A stretch of 45,836 nucleotides of DNA, from the NCBI GenBank assembly GCA_002477275.1, contig DLOU01000020.1, positions 1-45,836 on the forward strand. The letters are read 5' to 3'. A program made the position numbers and the translations under genes. Shown here piece after piece: positions 16,376-24,544 of the stretch (position 1 is the first letter of the stretch; the number at the start of each line of letters is the position of its first letter). This DNA comes from Caryophanales bacterium UBA7476 (GTDB lineage: Bacteria; Bacillota_I; Bacilli_A; RF39; UBA660). A model generated the notes under the pieces. It had not been told where the DNA came from and searched no databases. It saw nothing but the letters and a program-made list of their open reading frames with translations.

Positions 16376-16988
16376 TGTTGGTGAATTATTAAACAAAGTT
16401 ATCCCTGATCCTAAATGTGAATTAAATTATAACTCTGATTATGAGTTGTTAATTGCTGTTATGCTTAGTGCTCAAACTACTGATAAAAGGGTTAATGAGG
16501 TTACTAAAGTTTTATTTGATAAATATAGTGATCTAAAGGCTCTTTCAGAAGCAAAAATTATTGATATAGAGAAAATACTTAAGCCATTAGGTTCTTTTCG
16601 TAAAAAGGCTTTATATACTGTAGAAATAGCAAAAACATTACAATATGATTATTTTGGAATTGTTCCTTCTGAAAGAGAGTTACTTGAAAAACTTCCTGGA
16701 GTGGGTAGGAAAACAGTTAGTGTATTTCTAAGTGAATTTTATGATTATCCTGAGTTTGCTGTTGATACTCATGTTGATAGAGTTTCAAAAAGACTTGGGA
16801 TTGCTAAGAAAAATGATGATGTATTAACTATTGAAAAAAAGTTAAAGAAGTTTTTTCCAAAAGAAGAGTGGGCTAATAGGCATAAGCAATTAGTTTTATT
16901 TGGTAGATATTATTGTAAGGCTATAAAACCTGAATGTTCTACATGTAATTTAAAAGAGTGTTGTAACTATTATCAAAATGGTAAATAA
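16368..16988 (+). CDS. nth: Endonuclease III
   Basis: A 206-residue base-excision DNA glycosylase/AP lyase. The helix-hairpin-helix LPGVGRKTVSVFL carries the catalytic Lys, FAVDTHVDRV the catalytic Asp, and four C-terminal cysteines with spacing C-x6-C-x2-C-x5-C bind the 4Fe-4S cluster. Four in-frame ATGs cluster at 16359-16368 inside the end of dnaD; the last gives the natural N-terminus MNNVGELL and an 8-base overlap. No clear ribosome site, so coupling to dnaD is likely. Confidence 0.95.
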   Translation: MNNVGELLNKVIPDPKCELNYNSDYELLIAVMLSAQTTDKRVNEVTKVLFDKYSDLKALSEAKIIDIEKILKPLGSFRKKALYTVEIAKTLQYDYFGIVPSERELLEKLPGVGRKTVSVFLSEFYDYPEFAVDTHVDRVSKRLGIAKKNDDVLTIEKKLKKFFPKEEWANRHKQLVLFGRYYCKAIKPECSTCNLKECCNYYQNGK

Positions 16989-17016
16989 AAAAACTTGCAT
17001 AATTTGCAAGTTTTTT
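16988..17016. terminator. Bidirectional terminator between nth and pbp1a
   Basis: AAAAAACTTGCA (16988-16999) and TGCAAGTTTTTT (17005-17016) form a 12-bp perfect stem with a 5-base loop. A and T tracts on each side serve both convergent genes; the T tract touches the stop of the minus-strand gene. Confidence 0.9.
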
Positions 17017-19876
17017 ATTCTGTTTTTGAATATGTAACAGTAATGCTTGAACCATTTGTTATTGTTCCAGGAACATTACTACTTAATGTTCTGTCTGCTG
17101 CATTACATCCTTTTGCGGTAATATCTGCTTCTGATAGATCAGGTATATCTGTTGCATTTAAGTAGTATCCATCAGAATTACTTGTTACAGATTTAGATGT
17201 TGAAGTAATCAATTCACTATCACAATAATATTTGATAGTATATTTTATATCTTGTTTCTTTTCTACTGCAGTTACTGTTGCTGCTGTACTGTTAACTCCA
17301 CTATAGCTTTGGTAAGTTGCTACTACTTTGTATGTTCCATATGGATTTGATAATTGTTTGGTAAATGATGTTGATTCAGTGAATCCTAATAAAGTATTTC
17401 CTAAATAAACATTATATCCAAATGTTCCATATTCACTATATGTATTATCTACAGCACTCCATGAAAGGCTTACTGTATCGTTATTAACACTAACTTTTAA
17501 ATTTTTAGGTGTTGATAATTTTGATTCATCTGTTCCTGCAGAACTAGATGGTTGAGCACTTTTCTTAAAGTATTCATATACTACTGATCCTGAGTAACCA
17601 CTTGGTGCTACTTTTGCTGGATCACTACCACTTATAATAGGAAGTTTTACAACACTATCTGGCATTCTAAATTCTTCTCTATTTTCTTCGATAACAGCTT
17701 CAACTAATTTTCTATATAGTTTATCTTTTTCGACAGATGCAGGTACGTTTCTCATACAGTATTCACTGTTAGATTCATTATATCCATACCACATTGCAAG
17801 TACTGTTTTTGTTGAGAATCCAACTGCCCATGAATCACGGATTGCATCACCTGGTAAGTGTTTTGCTGCTACTGTTGCATCATCAAAGTTTGTTGTACCA
17901 GTTTTTACTGCATAGTTGTTAATTTTTCCACCACCATTTAGTACAACGTCTTGTAGTACACTTGCAATCATAAATGCTGTAGAATCACTCATAGCTTTTT
18001 TCTTTTCTGATTTATGTTCTATTGTAGTTCCTGATTGACGATAAGTAATCTTTGAAACTGTATATGGTTCGTTATAATATCCACCATTTGAGAATGCAGC
18101 ATATGCAGCACTCATTTGTACTGGATTAACTCCAGTAAAGGCTCCAATTGCATGAGCTTCATGTAAAAAACCATTTTCTATTTCAGGTTCAATTCCTAAT
18201 GTTGTAACAAATTCAATTATTTTCTTTCTATCTACTTGTTGGAATGCTTTTAATGCTGGAATATTACGAGATTTAGCAAGTGCTTGTCTTAATGTCATTT
18301 TTCCCATATAACTATTATCCCAGTTTGAAATTTTTCTTCCACCAGTGTATGTGTATGGTTCATCTACAAATTGTTGATATGTTGACCAATCATTAAATTC
18401 AATTCCAGGTCCATAGTCAAATAATGGTTTTGCAGTAGAACCAGGTTGTCTTTTATTATCAACGGCGAAGTTCCATCCTCCAACAGATCTAAATCTTCCT
18501 GCTCCAATTGCAAGTATTTTTCCAGATTGAGAATCTAAAACTGAAACTCCAGATTGGATTTTATCATCTACCCAATTATATGTTTCTCCATTAAATACTT
18601 TATTTAAATTATTTTGTTTTGTTTTATCCATATTTGTATATATTAGTAGTGATGTTTTATATGGATTTACATTATATTTTTCATCTAATTCTTTTACAAC
18701 TGTATCAATATACCCTTGGTATTCACTAGCTCCAGTTGATGATGATCCACTTGCATCTTTTGTTAGTGATTCAACAGGAATACTTTTAGCAGCTTTTGCT
18801 TCTTCTTCAGTAATATATCCGTGTCTCTTCATTAAGTAAAGAACTGTTGATCTTCTTTTTTCTGCATTTTCAGGGTGAATTGTTGGACTGTATCTTCCTG
18901 GATTTTTAAACATTCCGGCAATGATACTTGCTTCACTTAAGTTAAGTTCTCCAACACTTTTGTTAAAGTAAGCTTGGCTTGCTTCTTCAACACCATAGAT
19001 GTTTCCACCTAAGTAGTGGTTATTAACATAAAATTCTATAATTTCTTCTTTTGAATAATTTTTTTCTAACTTAAATACTGATAAATAAATATCTGTAAAT
19101 TTTCTCATTATACCTTGAAGGCCAGAATCAAGGGATGCATCTGTAAAACTATTTTTTACAACTTGCATTGATAGAGTAGAAGCTCCTCCAGCACTACTAC
19201 TACCTAATAATTGTTTGAAAGTTGCAACCGCAAATCTTGGAGCATCAAATCCATTATGTTGATAGAATCTTGAATCCTCTGTTGCAATTATTGCATCTAT
19301 TAGAACTTGTGGCAACTCATCATAAGTTACTTTTTCACGTTTTTCAGCACCAAGCTTGGCTATTACTTCACCATTAGCATCATACATTATTGATAATTCT
19401 TGCATATCTAAGTTGTTCGGATCAAATGTAGGTGCTTTTATTGTTATGTATGCTAGGAATGCTGATAGTGCGACTAATCCAATTATTCCTAATGTTAGTA
19501 TAAATATAAATATTGCATTTATTACTTTTCTTTTTCTTCTTGACATTTTTTTGCTTTGAAGTAATAGGTATATTGCAAAAATAATGAAATAACCTGCACC
19601 AAGAATTCCAGCACAGAATGTTCCAAATTTTACATAACAAATAATTAAGATAATAAGTAATACAGTTAATATAGAAATGTTCATTATTCTGTTTGTTTTT
19701 ATTTCTTTAGGTGAACGATATATTTTTACTTCGTTTGCTGTTTTCTTATTTGTTTTAGTTATGTTGTTTCTATTTATATTACTTATTACTTTAGTTTTTT
19801 CTATTTTTTTTGTTTTTTCATTACTCTTTTTAAATTTACTAAAATTTATGTTTGGCCTTTTAATTCTTTTCTTCAT
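17015..19876 (-). CDS. Class A penicillin-binding protein (transglycosylase/transpeptidase) with C-terminal Fn3
   Basis: 953 residues, similar to PonA/PBP1a. A very basic cytoplasmic N-terminus (1-62) is followed by up to three hydrophobic segments (about 64-85, 88-108, 118-145). The glycosyltransferase domain has the catalytic ATEDSRFYQHNG near 197 and GGASTLSMQVVKN. The transpeptidase domain has STAK near 479 (active Ser), SRN near 535 and KTGT near 657. The C-terminus carries a fibronectin type III domain (about 782-868) and a beta-rich module. It shares 17 bases with recU upstream, the Bacillus recU-ponA arrangement. Extra hydrophobic segments before the usual single anchor are unusual. 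Confidence 0.95.
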   Translation of the reverse strand: MKKRIKRPNINFSKFKKSNEKTKKIEKTKVISNINRNNITKTNKKTANEVKIYRSPKEIKTNRIMNISILTVLLIILIICYVKFGTFCAGILGAGYFIIFAIYLLLQSKKMSRRKRKVINAIFIFILTLGIIGLVALSAFLAYITIKAPTFDPNNLDMQELSIMYDANGEVIAKLGAEKREKVTYDELPQVLIDAIIATEDSRFYQHNGFDAPRFAVATFKQLLGSSSAGGASTLSMQVVKNSFTDASLDSGLQGIMRKFTDIYLSVFKLEKNYSKEEIIEFYVNNHYLGGNIYGVEEASQAYFNKSVGELNLSEASIIAGMFKNPGRYSPTIHPENAEKRRSTVLYLMKRHGYITEEEAKAAKSIPVESLTKDASGSSSTGASEYQGYIDTVVKELDEKYNVNPYKTSLLIYTNMDKTKQNNLNKVFNGETYNWVDDKIQSGVSVLDSQSGKILAIGAGRFRSVGGWNFAVDNKRQPGSTAKPLFDYGPGIEFNDWSTYQQFVDEPYTYTGGRKISNWDNSYMGKMTLRQALAKSRNIPALKAFQQVDRKKIIEFVTTLGIEPEIENGFLHEAHAIGAFTGVNPVQMSAAYAAFSNGGYYNEPYTVSKITYRQSGTTIEHKSEKKKAMSDSTAFMIASVLQDVVLNGGGKINNYAVKTGTTNFDDATVAAKHLPGDAIRDSWAVGFSTKTVLAMWYGYNESNSEYCMRNVPASVEKDKLYRKLVEAVIEENREEFRMPDSVVKLPIISGSDPAKVAPSGYSGSVVYEYFKKSAQPSSSAGTDESKLSTPKNLKVSVNNDTVSLSWSAVDNTYSEYGTFGYNVYLGNTLLGFTESTSFTKQLSNPYGTYKVVATYQSYSGVNSTAATVTAVEKKQDIKYTIKYYCDSELITSTSKSVTSNSDGYYLNATDIPDLSEADITAKGCNAADRTLSSNVPGTITNGSSITVTYSKTE

Positions 19877-20450
19877 TATTTCCTCCTATATTATCCAATA
19901 TTTCTAAATAATCAATTCTAGGATTAAATTTTTCTTTTATCATATAACCATTATTTTCAAAGAAACTTAATGGAATTGATTTTCTTGTTGTATTATTTAA
20001 AAATTGTTTTAAGTCTTTTTCTAATAATAAATATATTTTATTTAGATGAGTAAATTTAACTATTATAAAAGCAATTCCACCATGTTCTTCAATCATTTCT
20101 AAATGTTTTAATTGATGAGGATGTATATTACTGAGTGGAAATGATGTTTTTGAAGTTGTTTCTTTTGCTTCAAAATCAATGTATTTGCCTTTATATATTC
20201 CATTATAATCTGTAGTAGATGGAGTATCAAAAAATGCTTCTTTAATTGTTACATTACTCCTAGAAAGAAAGTTAACTTTAGTTATCTTAATAGGGGTAGG
20301 TTTTTTATATATTACTGCTTTATTTATATCTCTATAATAATTGTTTGTAATATTTAAATCATCTTCTAACTTCATACCACGATTAGCATAATCGACAAAG
20401 TTATTTTGTAACGGGCTTTGTCTTTTTTTTATACCACCTGGATAATTCAT
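19860..20450 (-). CDS. recU: Holliday junction resolvase RecU
   Basis: A 196-residue RecU-family nuclease. The N-terminal MNYPGGIKKR segment, RGMKLEDDLN, and the catalytic region DTPSTTDYNGIYKGK followed by DFEAKET are characteristic; the acidic residues and Lys bind metal and DNA. It resolves recombination intermediates and is often paired with a class A PBP in Bacilli, as here. The TATAAT promoter element is on the minus strand at 20473-20468. Confidence 0.93.
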   Translation of the reverse strand: MNYPGGIKKRQSPLQNNFVDYANRGMKLEDDLNITNNYYRDINKAVIYKKPTPIKITKVNFLSRSNVTIKEAFFDTPSTTDYNGIYKGKYIDFEAKETTSKTSFPLSNIHPHQLKHLEMIEEHGGIAFIIVKFTHLNKIYLLLEKDLKQFLNNTTRKSIPLSFFENNGYMIKEKFNPRIDYLEILDNIGGNNEEKN

Positions 20451-20592
20451 TTAATCACCTAATATATATTATACTATATTAGTATATCTTTTTCTATTGT
20501 TTTTTTATAAAATTTAGTAGAATAAATTCTAGTTTTGTCGAAAGTATTTAATTATTAAGAAAAAATTAATATAATGCTTGTGGTGATATGTT

Positions 20593-20703
20593 ATGCAATA
20601 TTTGGAAATTATCTTTTCAATGAATAAAATGATAGAGGATATTAACTATATAAAAATTGCAGAGAAAAATGCTTTTTATATAGTTCATTCAGAAAATAGA
20701 TAG
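20593..20703 (+). CDS. Possible 36-aa small protein
   Basis: In the 314-base gap between recU and the next gene there is one plausible short reading frame. It starts MQYLEIIFSMNKMIEDINYI and continues with a short amphipathic helix, with GGTGAT five bases before its ATG. TATAAT-like sequence lies at about 20568. Nothing similar is known to me. The rest of the gap holds only AT-rich promoter sequence for recU and for the downstream gene. Confidence 0.3.
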   Translation: MQYLEIIFSMNKMIEDINYIKIAEKNAFYIVHSENR

Positions 20704-20733
20704 TTTTATGTTTTAAATTTATTTAAAAAGTGC

Positions 20734-20739
20734 TATAAT
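20734..20739 (+). promoter_or_regulatory. Extended -10 before the HipA-like gene pair
   Basis: TATAAT preceded by TGC, 25 bases before the ATG at 20765. The -35 region (TTTTAA-like) is poor, so the extended -10 probably matters. Confidence 0.5.
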
Positions 20740-20764
20740 ATGGTTACTTTATTTGGAGGAGATT

Positions 20765-21244
20765 ATGGACGATATAAATTTAAAACAAGTTATGAAGAGA
20801 ATTGATTCAAAAGTAAGTGGGGTTAATGAAGAAGCTATTGTTCAATTTTATGAAAGTCTTTTAAAGGAACCAATTGATTTTAATTTAGTGCATATTGATT
20901 GGTTAATAACCACTATAATAGCTGATTTTTATGGAGGCGCTGATATTGGTTCACCATTATCTGAATGTTTTGTAGATAAACATTTCCTTTGTAATTTAAT
21001 GTCAAAGGAATTTGGTGTATTTAATCCTTTAATTTATCATTTTGCTATGATAGCAGCTGAAAATGTAACTTCACCTATAGTTACGTCGCAATCTAGAATT
21101 GAGTATTATTCAAAAGTTTTATCTAAATTGCAAATTCAATTTGATAATTCATTAGATGATGAAGAAAGAGATACTATTCAGAAAAAAATTAATTATTTTG
21201 AATCTGAAATTGAAAAATTAAAAAGTAATGGAGTACAACTATAA
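20765..21244 (+). CDS. Unknown 159-aa protein paired with HipA-like kinase
   Basis: A mainly helical soluble protein of unknown family with a C-terminal coiled coil (about 115-155). No catalytic motif, DNA-binding motif or membrane segment stands out. The ATG at 20765 follows GGAGGA; an upstream TTG overlaps that site. The next gene starts five bases after the stop with no good ribosome site, suggesting the two products are made together. The pair interrupts the usual recU-gpsB synteny, which hints at acquisition. Confidence 0.65.
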   Translation: MDDINLKQVMKRIDSKVSGVNEEAIVQFYESLLKEPIDFNLVHIDWLITTIIADFYGGADIGSPLSECFVDKHFLCNLMSKEFGVFNPLIYHFAMIAAENVTSPIVTSQSRIEYYSKVLSKLQIQFDNSLDDEERDTIQKKINYFESEIEKLKSNGVQL

Positions 21245-21249
21245 GAAAT

Positions 21250-22452
21250 ATGAGTAGTTTATTTAATGTTGTCTATATATCTGAATATTCAAAAAAAGGG
21301 AATCTATCCTCAGAAAGTCATAGTTCTGTTAAAAGTACTAAGTTTTTTCCAATTTATTTTTTTAATAATAAAGAAATGATATTTAAACCAATGTCAAAAA
21401 CTAAACCTCTTACTACACCATTTTTTTCATATAGTGAAGTGTATTGGTCCTATGTTATTAATAAGTATTTTGATTCTAAAGCTCCAAGATATTATTTATC
21501 GGTTGGAAAAGAAGAAGATTTAGAAGAAAAATATTATAATAAAGGAGTTCTTGTTAAAAAAATAAATAATGATAATCAAAGACTTTTTAATCTTTATGAT
21601 TATTTTATAGAACATCCTCAAGATGATATTGATATTAGTAATTATTGCAACTATTGTATGAAGACATATGATTATTCTCAAATTTTAAGTAGTAAATTTA
21701 TTTCAGATAACTCAGATATTGGAAGAGATATTTCATATCAGATACTTCTTTCTATACTTAGAATGGATCAGAATTTTCATTATGAGAATGTTAATTTTTT
21801 AGAAGAAGATGGAAAAATAGAAGTTGCTCCACCAATAGATTTTGAGTTTTCTAATTTCTTTTTATATCCAGATGATATATCAAGATATGAATATGAGAAG
21901 CAAAAGTATACTAATGATATAGCAATTCCAGAACAAGAAGAGCCTGATAAAGATCTTTTTAAAAAGTTGTGTGAACAAATTGGTATGGATTTTATTACTT
22001 ATAATAAAAAGAATATCTCCTGTATAGTAAAAAAATATCCAGATGTAGTTATGAAATTTATTGGTAATTTAGATAAGTTTATTAATGAGTTAAAAGATAT
22101 AAAACTTGAAGATGAGTTTAATTATATTGGAAAGATGAATAGTGATTATTGGACTGTATATTATTCTTTGTATAAGGAAAATGATAGTGATAAATATAAT
22201 CAATTAAAAAATAGTATGAAACTTCATGATATTGATAAAGAAGAGACCTTTAATAAAATTACTTCAGATATATATGAATTTGCCGTTAAGTTTAGATCAA
22301 CTCTTAGAACTTATTTATTTGCACACCAGAAGGGTATACAAAATTTAGAGGAGTTAACTCTAAAGGATTTACTAAATGTTATCTCTAAAGAAGATTCAGA
22401 AGAGATAAAAAAATTAGATTTAGATAATTTAAGTTTAATATTAAAAAAGTAG
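21250..22452 (+). CDS. Putative HipA/PI-kinase-fold protein
   Basis: A 400-residue protein that I read as a divergent kinase of the HipA type. Visible features are a possible ATP-binding Lys46 in MIFKP, Glu63 in FSYSEVYW, a catalytic-loop pattern D173-x3-H177-x2-N180 in RMDQNFHYENVNF, and a metal-binding Asp197 in APPIDFEF. The rest of the C-terminal half (about 230-400) is helical and unassigned. HipA-type kinases phosphorylate proteins and often act as toxins or signalling kinases; the small gene just upstream could be its partner. The fold call rests on motif spacing only. Confidence 0.55.
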   Translation: MSSLFNVVYISEYSKKGNLSSESHSSVKSTKFFPIYFFNNKEMIFKPMSKTKPLTTPFFSYSEVYWSYVINKYFDSKAPRYYLSVGKEEDLEEKYYNKGVLVKKINNDNQRLFNLYDYFIEHPQDDIDISNYCNYCMKTYDYSQILSSKFISDNSDIGRDISYQILLSILRMDQNFHYENVNFLEEDGKIEVAPPIDFEFSNFFLYPDDISRYEYEKQKYTNDIAIPEQEEPDKDLFKKLCEQIGMDFITYNKKNISCIVKKYPDVVMKFIGNLDKFINELKDIKLEDEFNYIGKMNSDYWTVYYSLYKENDSDKYNQLKNSMKLHDIDKEETFNKITSDIYEFAVKFRSTLRTYLFAHQKGIQNLEELTLKDLLNVISKEDSEEIKKLDLDNLSLILKK

Positions 22453-22461
22453 TGCCACGAA

Positions 22462-22495
22462 TTGACAAAAATACTATTATTTGTAATAATAGTAT
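22462..22495 (+). promoter_or_regulatory. gpsB promoter with internal 11-bp palindrome
   Basis: TTGACA (22462-22467) with a 17-base spacer leads to AATAAT (22485-22490). A perfect inverted repeat, ATACTATTATT (22471-22481) and AATAATAGTAT (22485-22495) around TGT, covers the spacer and the -10. This is either an operator or a terminator-like hairpin lacking a T tract. Confidence 0.5.
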
Positions 22496-22516
22496 CGTAA
22501 GGGATTGGTGATAAAA

Positions 22517-22885
22517 ATGTATCAAAATAAGATAAAACTTACACCACAGGAGATACTTGAGAAATCATTTAAAATTGATACGAGAGGTTATAGACTTAAA
22601 GAAGTTGATCAATTTTTGGATGATATTATTACTGACTATGAACAATTTTATAGAATTATTGGAGCTCTTGAACAAGATAAGAGCGAACTAATGGCTGAAA
22701 ACATGAGATTAAAACAAGATCTTAGAAATGCTAAAATGAATGTTGAAATTGTTAAAAATAATGATACTCCAGAAGTTACTAATGTTGATATTATTAGAAG
22801 ACTTTCTAGACTTGAGAAGTTAGTATACGGAACAGGTAGCTCTGAAAGAAGTAATTATAGTTCAGAATTTAATAGTGAAGAATAA
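22517..22885 (+). CDS. gpsB: Cell division protein GpsB (DivIVA family)
   Basis: 122 residues with the DivIVA-type N-terminus: LTPQEILEKSFKIDTRGYR and KEVDQFLDDIITDYE, then a coiled coil (about 45-80), a Pro/Asn linker and the small C-terminal helical motif VDIIRRLSRLEKLVYG. GpsB moves class A PBPs between septum and side wall. The ATG at 22517 follows GGTGAT. It is directly followed by the RNase P RNA gene, a conserved Bacilli arrangement; its stop lies within the predicted first stem of that RNA. Confidence 0.93.
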   Translation: MYQNKIKLTPQEILEKSFKIDTRGYRLKEVDQFLDDIITDYEQFYRIIGALEQDKSELMAENMRLKQDLRNAKMNVEIVKNNDTPEVTNVDIIRRLSRLEKLVYGTGSSERSNYSSEFNSEE

Positions 22886-23246
22886 TATTTGACAAACGCG
22901 GTTTTTCCACATTTATGTGTCTGAAAAGCTGAGGAAAGTCCATGCTCACACAGACTGTGATGTCTGTAGTGTTTGTGCTTAGGAAAAAAATAACCTAAGG
23001 TAGAGAAATCTAACGACAAAAAAGAAGTCTAAGTCATTTGATATGACTTCTTTTTATAAAGTGCCACAGAGACGAATAAGGCGAAAGCTGGAAATGAAAC
23101 GAGGTAAACTCCACAAGTGAGAAACCCAAATTTTGGTAGGGGAGCTTTAACGAGGTAATTAAGAACTAAGTTAGGGACCGATTTTTCGGTAGATAAATGT
23201 TTGTCACTCATAATATGAGAACAGAACATGGCTTACGAATATTATT
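22881..23246 (+). ncRNA. rnpB: RNase P RNA, type B
   Basis: The catalytic RNA that trims tRNA 5' ends. Conserved blocks are GAGGAAAGTCCATGCTCACA at about 22932, GTGCCACAGAGACG near 23061, GAAACCCAAATTTTGGTAGG near 23120, and ACAGAACATGGCTTAC near 23221, matching Bacillus type B RNA. The ends are set by a perfect 11-bp P1 pairing, AATAATATTTG (22881-22891) with CGAATATTATT (23236-23246), followed by T residues. Mature ends may differ by a few bases. Confidence 0.95.
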
Positions 23247-23269
23247 TTTATTAATAAAGAGGTGTTAGA

Positions 23270-23767
23270 ATGAAAGAGTTGGGCAGTTATTTGAGACGCA
23301 CCAGAATAGAAAATGGTGTTAGTTTAGAGGAAGCCGCACAAGATATGAATATTCCAGTAACACTACTTGAAAATATAGAAGATGGTAATACACGTGCTTT
23401 TAAAGATGTGTATAAATTAAAACAACACATTAAATTTTATGCTAAATATTTAGGACTTGATTCTGAAAAAGTAGTCGACGAATTTAATGATTTTTTATTT
23501 GAACATACATCAAAAATATCTTTAGAAGATATTAAGAAAGCTAGATTAAAAGCTGAAAGTAGTGAAGGAAAAGGTAAGATAAAATCACCTTATACAATAG
23601 AGCATAAAACAAAAGTTAATATTTTACCTTTATTAATTCCTATCGGAATAATTATACTTATATTAATAGTTTTTATATTTGTACTATTAGGTAGAGCATC
23701 CAAAACTTCACCACGTACAAGTGAATTAAAAGTAAATAAGGAGAGTGTTTATGAATTTACCTACTAA
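23270..23767 (+). CDS. rodZ: RodZ-like HTH membrane protein
   Basis: 165 residues: an N-terminal Xre-type helix-turn-helix (about 1-75, LGSYLRRTRIENGVSLEEAA...), a basic linker, and one membrane helix at about 121-142. The large extracellular beta domain of typical RodZ is missing; only about 23 residues follow the membrane helix. RodZ links MreB to the membrane in cell-shape control. Position before pgsA is typical for Firmicutes. It overlaps pgsA by 17 bases. Confidence 0.8.
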   Translation: MKELGSYLRRTRIENGVSLEEAAQDMNIPVTLLENIEDGNTRAFKDVYKLKQHIKFYAKYLGLDSEKVVDEFNDFLFEHTSKISLEDIKKARLKAESSEGKGKIKSPYTIEHKTKVNILPLLIPIGIIILILIVFIFVLLGRASKTSPRTSELKVNKESVYEFTY

Positions 23768-24368
23768 ATTAACAGTGCTTAGAATTATTATGACTTTTAT
23801 AATCATAATACTTTTGCTTTTCCCTTTTTATTATGTTGGAATTAATTTTCCAATGTATAAAGTAGGAAATGTTATAATAAGTTTACAATATATTATAAGT
23901 GGAATATTATTTGTTCTTGCTAGTGTTACAGATTTCTTTGATGGATATTTAGCTAGAAAAAATGGACAAGTAACTGATCTTGGTAAAATGCTTGATGCAA
24001 TTGCTGATAAGATTTTAGTTAATACTGTTCTTATAATATTAGCATATAAAGGAATGATTCCAATTATTGTACCTGTTGTTACAGTTTTAAGAGATACTTT
24101 TGTAGATGCAATTAAAATGCAAGCTGCTTCTCATGGAAAAGTAGTTGCTGCTATTAAAAGTGGAAAATTAAAGACAGCAACATTAATGATAGGGACAACA
24201 CTCGCATTTTTCTATAATTTACCGTTCGAATTATGGTCAGTTAATGTTTCTGATTTATTACTTATTGTTGCCACAGCTTTATCAATAGTAAGTGGTATAC
24301 AATATTATGTATTAAATAAAGATTTATTATTTATGGATGATGTTATTCCACCCAATGCAGTTAAGTAA
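23751..24368 (+). CDS. pgsA: CDP-diacylglycerol-glycerol-3-phosphate 3-phosphatidyltransferase
   Basis: A 205-residue membrane enzyme that makes phosphatidylglycerophosphate. The CDP-alcohol phosphotransferase motif DG-x2-AR-x8-G-x3-D-x3-D is complete (DGYLARKNGQVTDLGKMLDA, continuing to IADK) near residue 64. The ATG at 23751 lies inside the end of the rodZ-like gene and has AAGGAG upstream. In many Firmicutes cinA lies between pgsA and recA; here it does not. Confidence 0.93.
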   Translation: MNLPTKLTVLRIIMTFIIIILLLFPFYYVGINFPMYKVGNVIISLQYIISGILFVLASVTDFFDGYLARKNGQVTDLGKMLDAIADKILVNTVLIILAYKGMIPIIVPVVTVLRDTFVDAIKMQAASHGKVVAAIKSGKLKTATLMIGTTLAFFYNLPFELWSVNVSDLLLIVATALSIVSGIQYYVLNKDLLFMDDVIPPNAVK

Positions 24369-24390
24369 ATATTTAATATTTACTTTTTTT
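24363..24390 (+). terminator. pgsA terminator
   Basis: AAGTAAATAT (24363-24372) and ATATTTACTT (24376-24385) form a perfect 10-bp stem with a 3-base loop, then a T run. It overlaps the pgsA stop codon. Confidence 0.85.
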
Positions 24391-24463
24391 GTTGAAATAA
24401 ATAACTGAATTTGTAAAAAAAGTATTATAAATAAAAGGTTTGAATATGTAAATTACAAAATTA

Positions 24464-24477
24464 CGAAAATTTGTTCG
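24464..24477. promoter_or_regulatory. LexA (SOS) box upstream of recA
   Basis: CGAAAATTTGTTCG matches the Gram-positive SOS box CGAACRNRYGTTCG except for C to A at one position. It ends nine bases before the recA -35, the expected place for LexA repression. LexA itself is not in the window. Confidence 0.7.
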
Positions 24478-24486
24478 AAAAAAGTG

Positions 24487-24515
24487 TTGCATTTTTTTTC
24501 AAAGTCAGTTACAAT
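24487..24515 (+). promoter_or_regulatory. recA promoter
   Basis: TTGCAT (24487-24492), a 17-base spacer, then TACAAT (24510-24515), 29 bases before the recA ATG. The LexA-type box is just upstream. Confidence 0.75.
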
Positions 24516-24544
24516 TAATTTGTAGGAAAAAAGTAGGAGGCTTT

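Noticed and set aside
23029..23229. Minus-strand ORF of 66 aa
   Set aside because: Lies entirely within the RNase P RNA.
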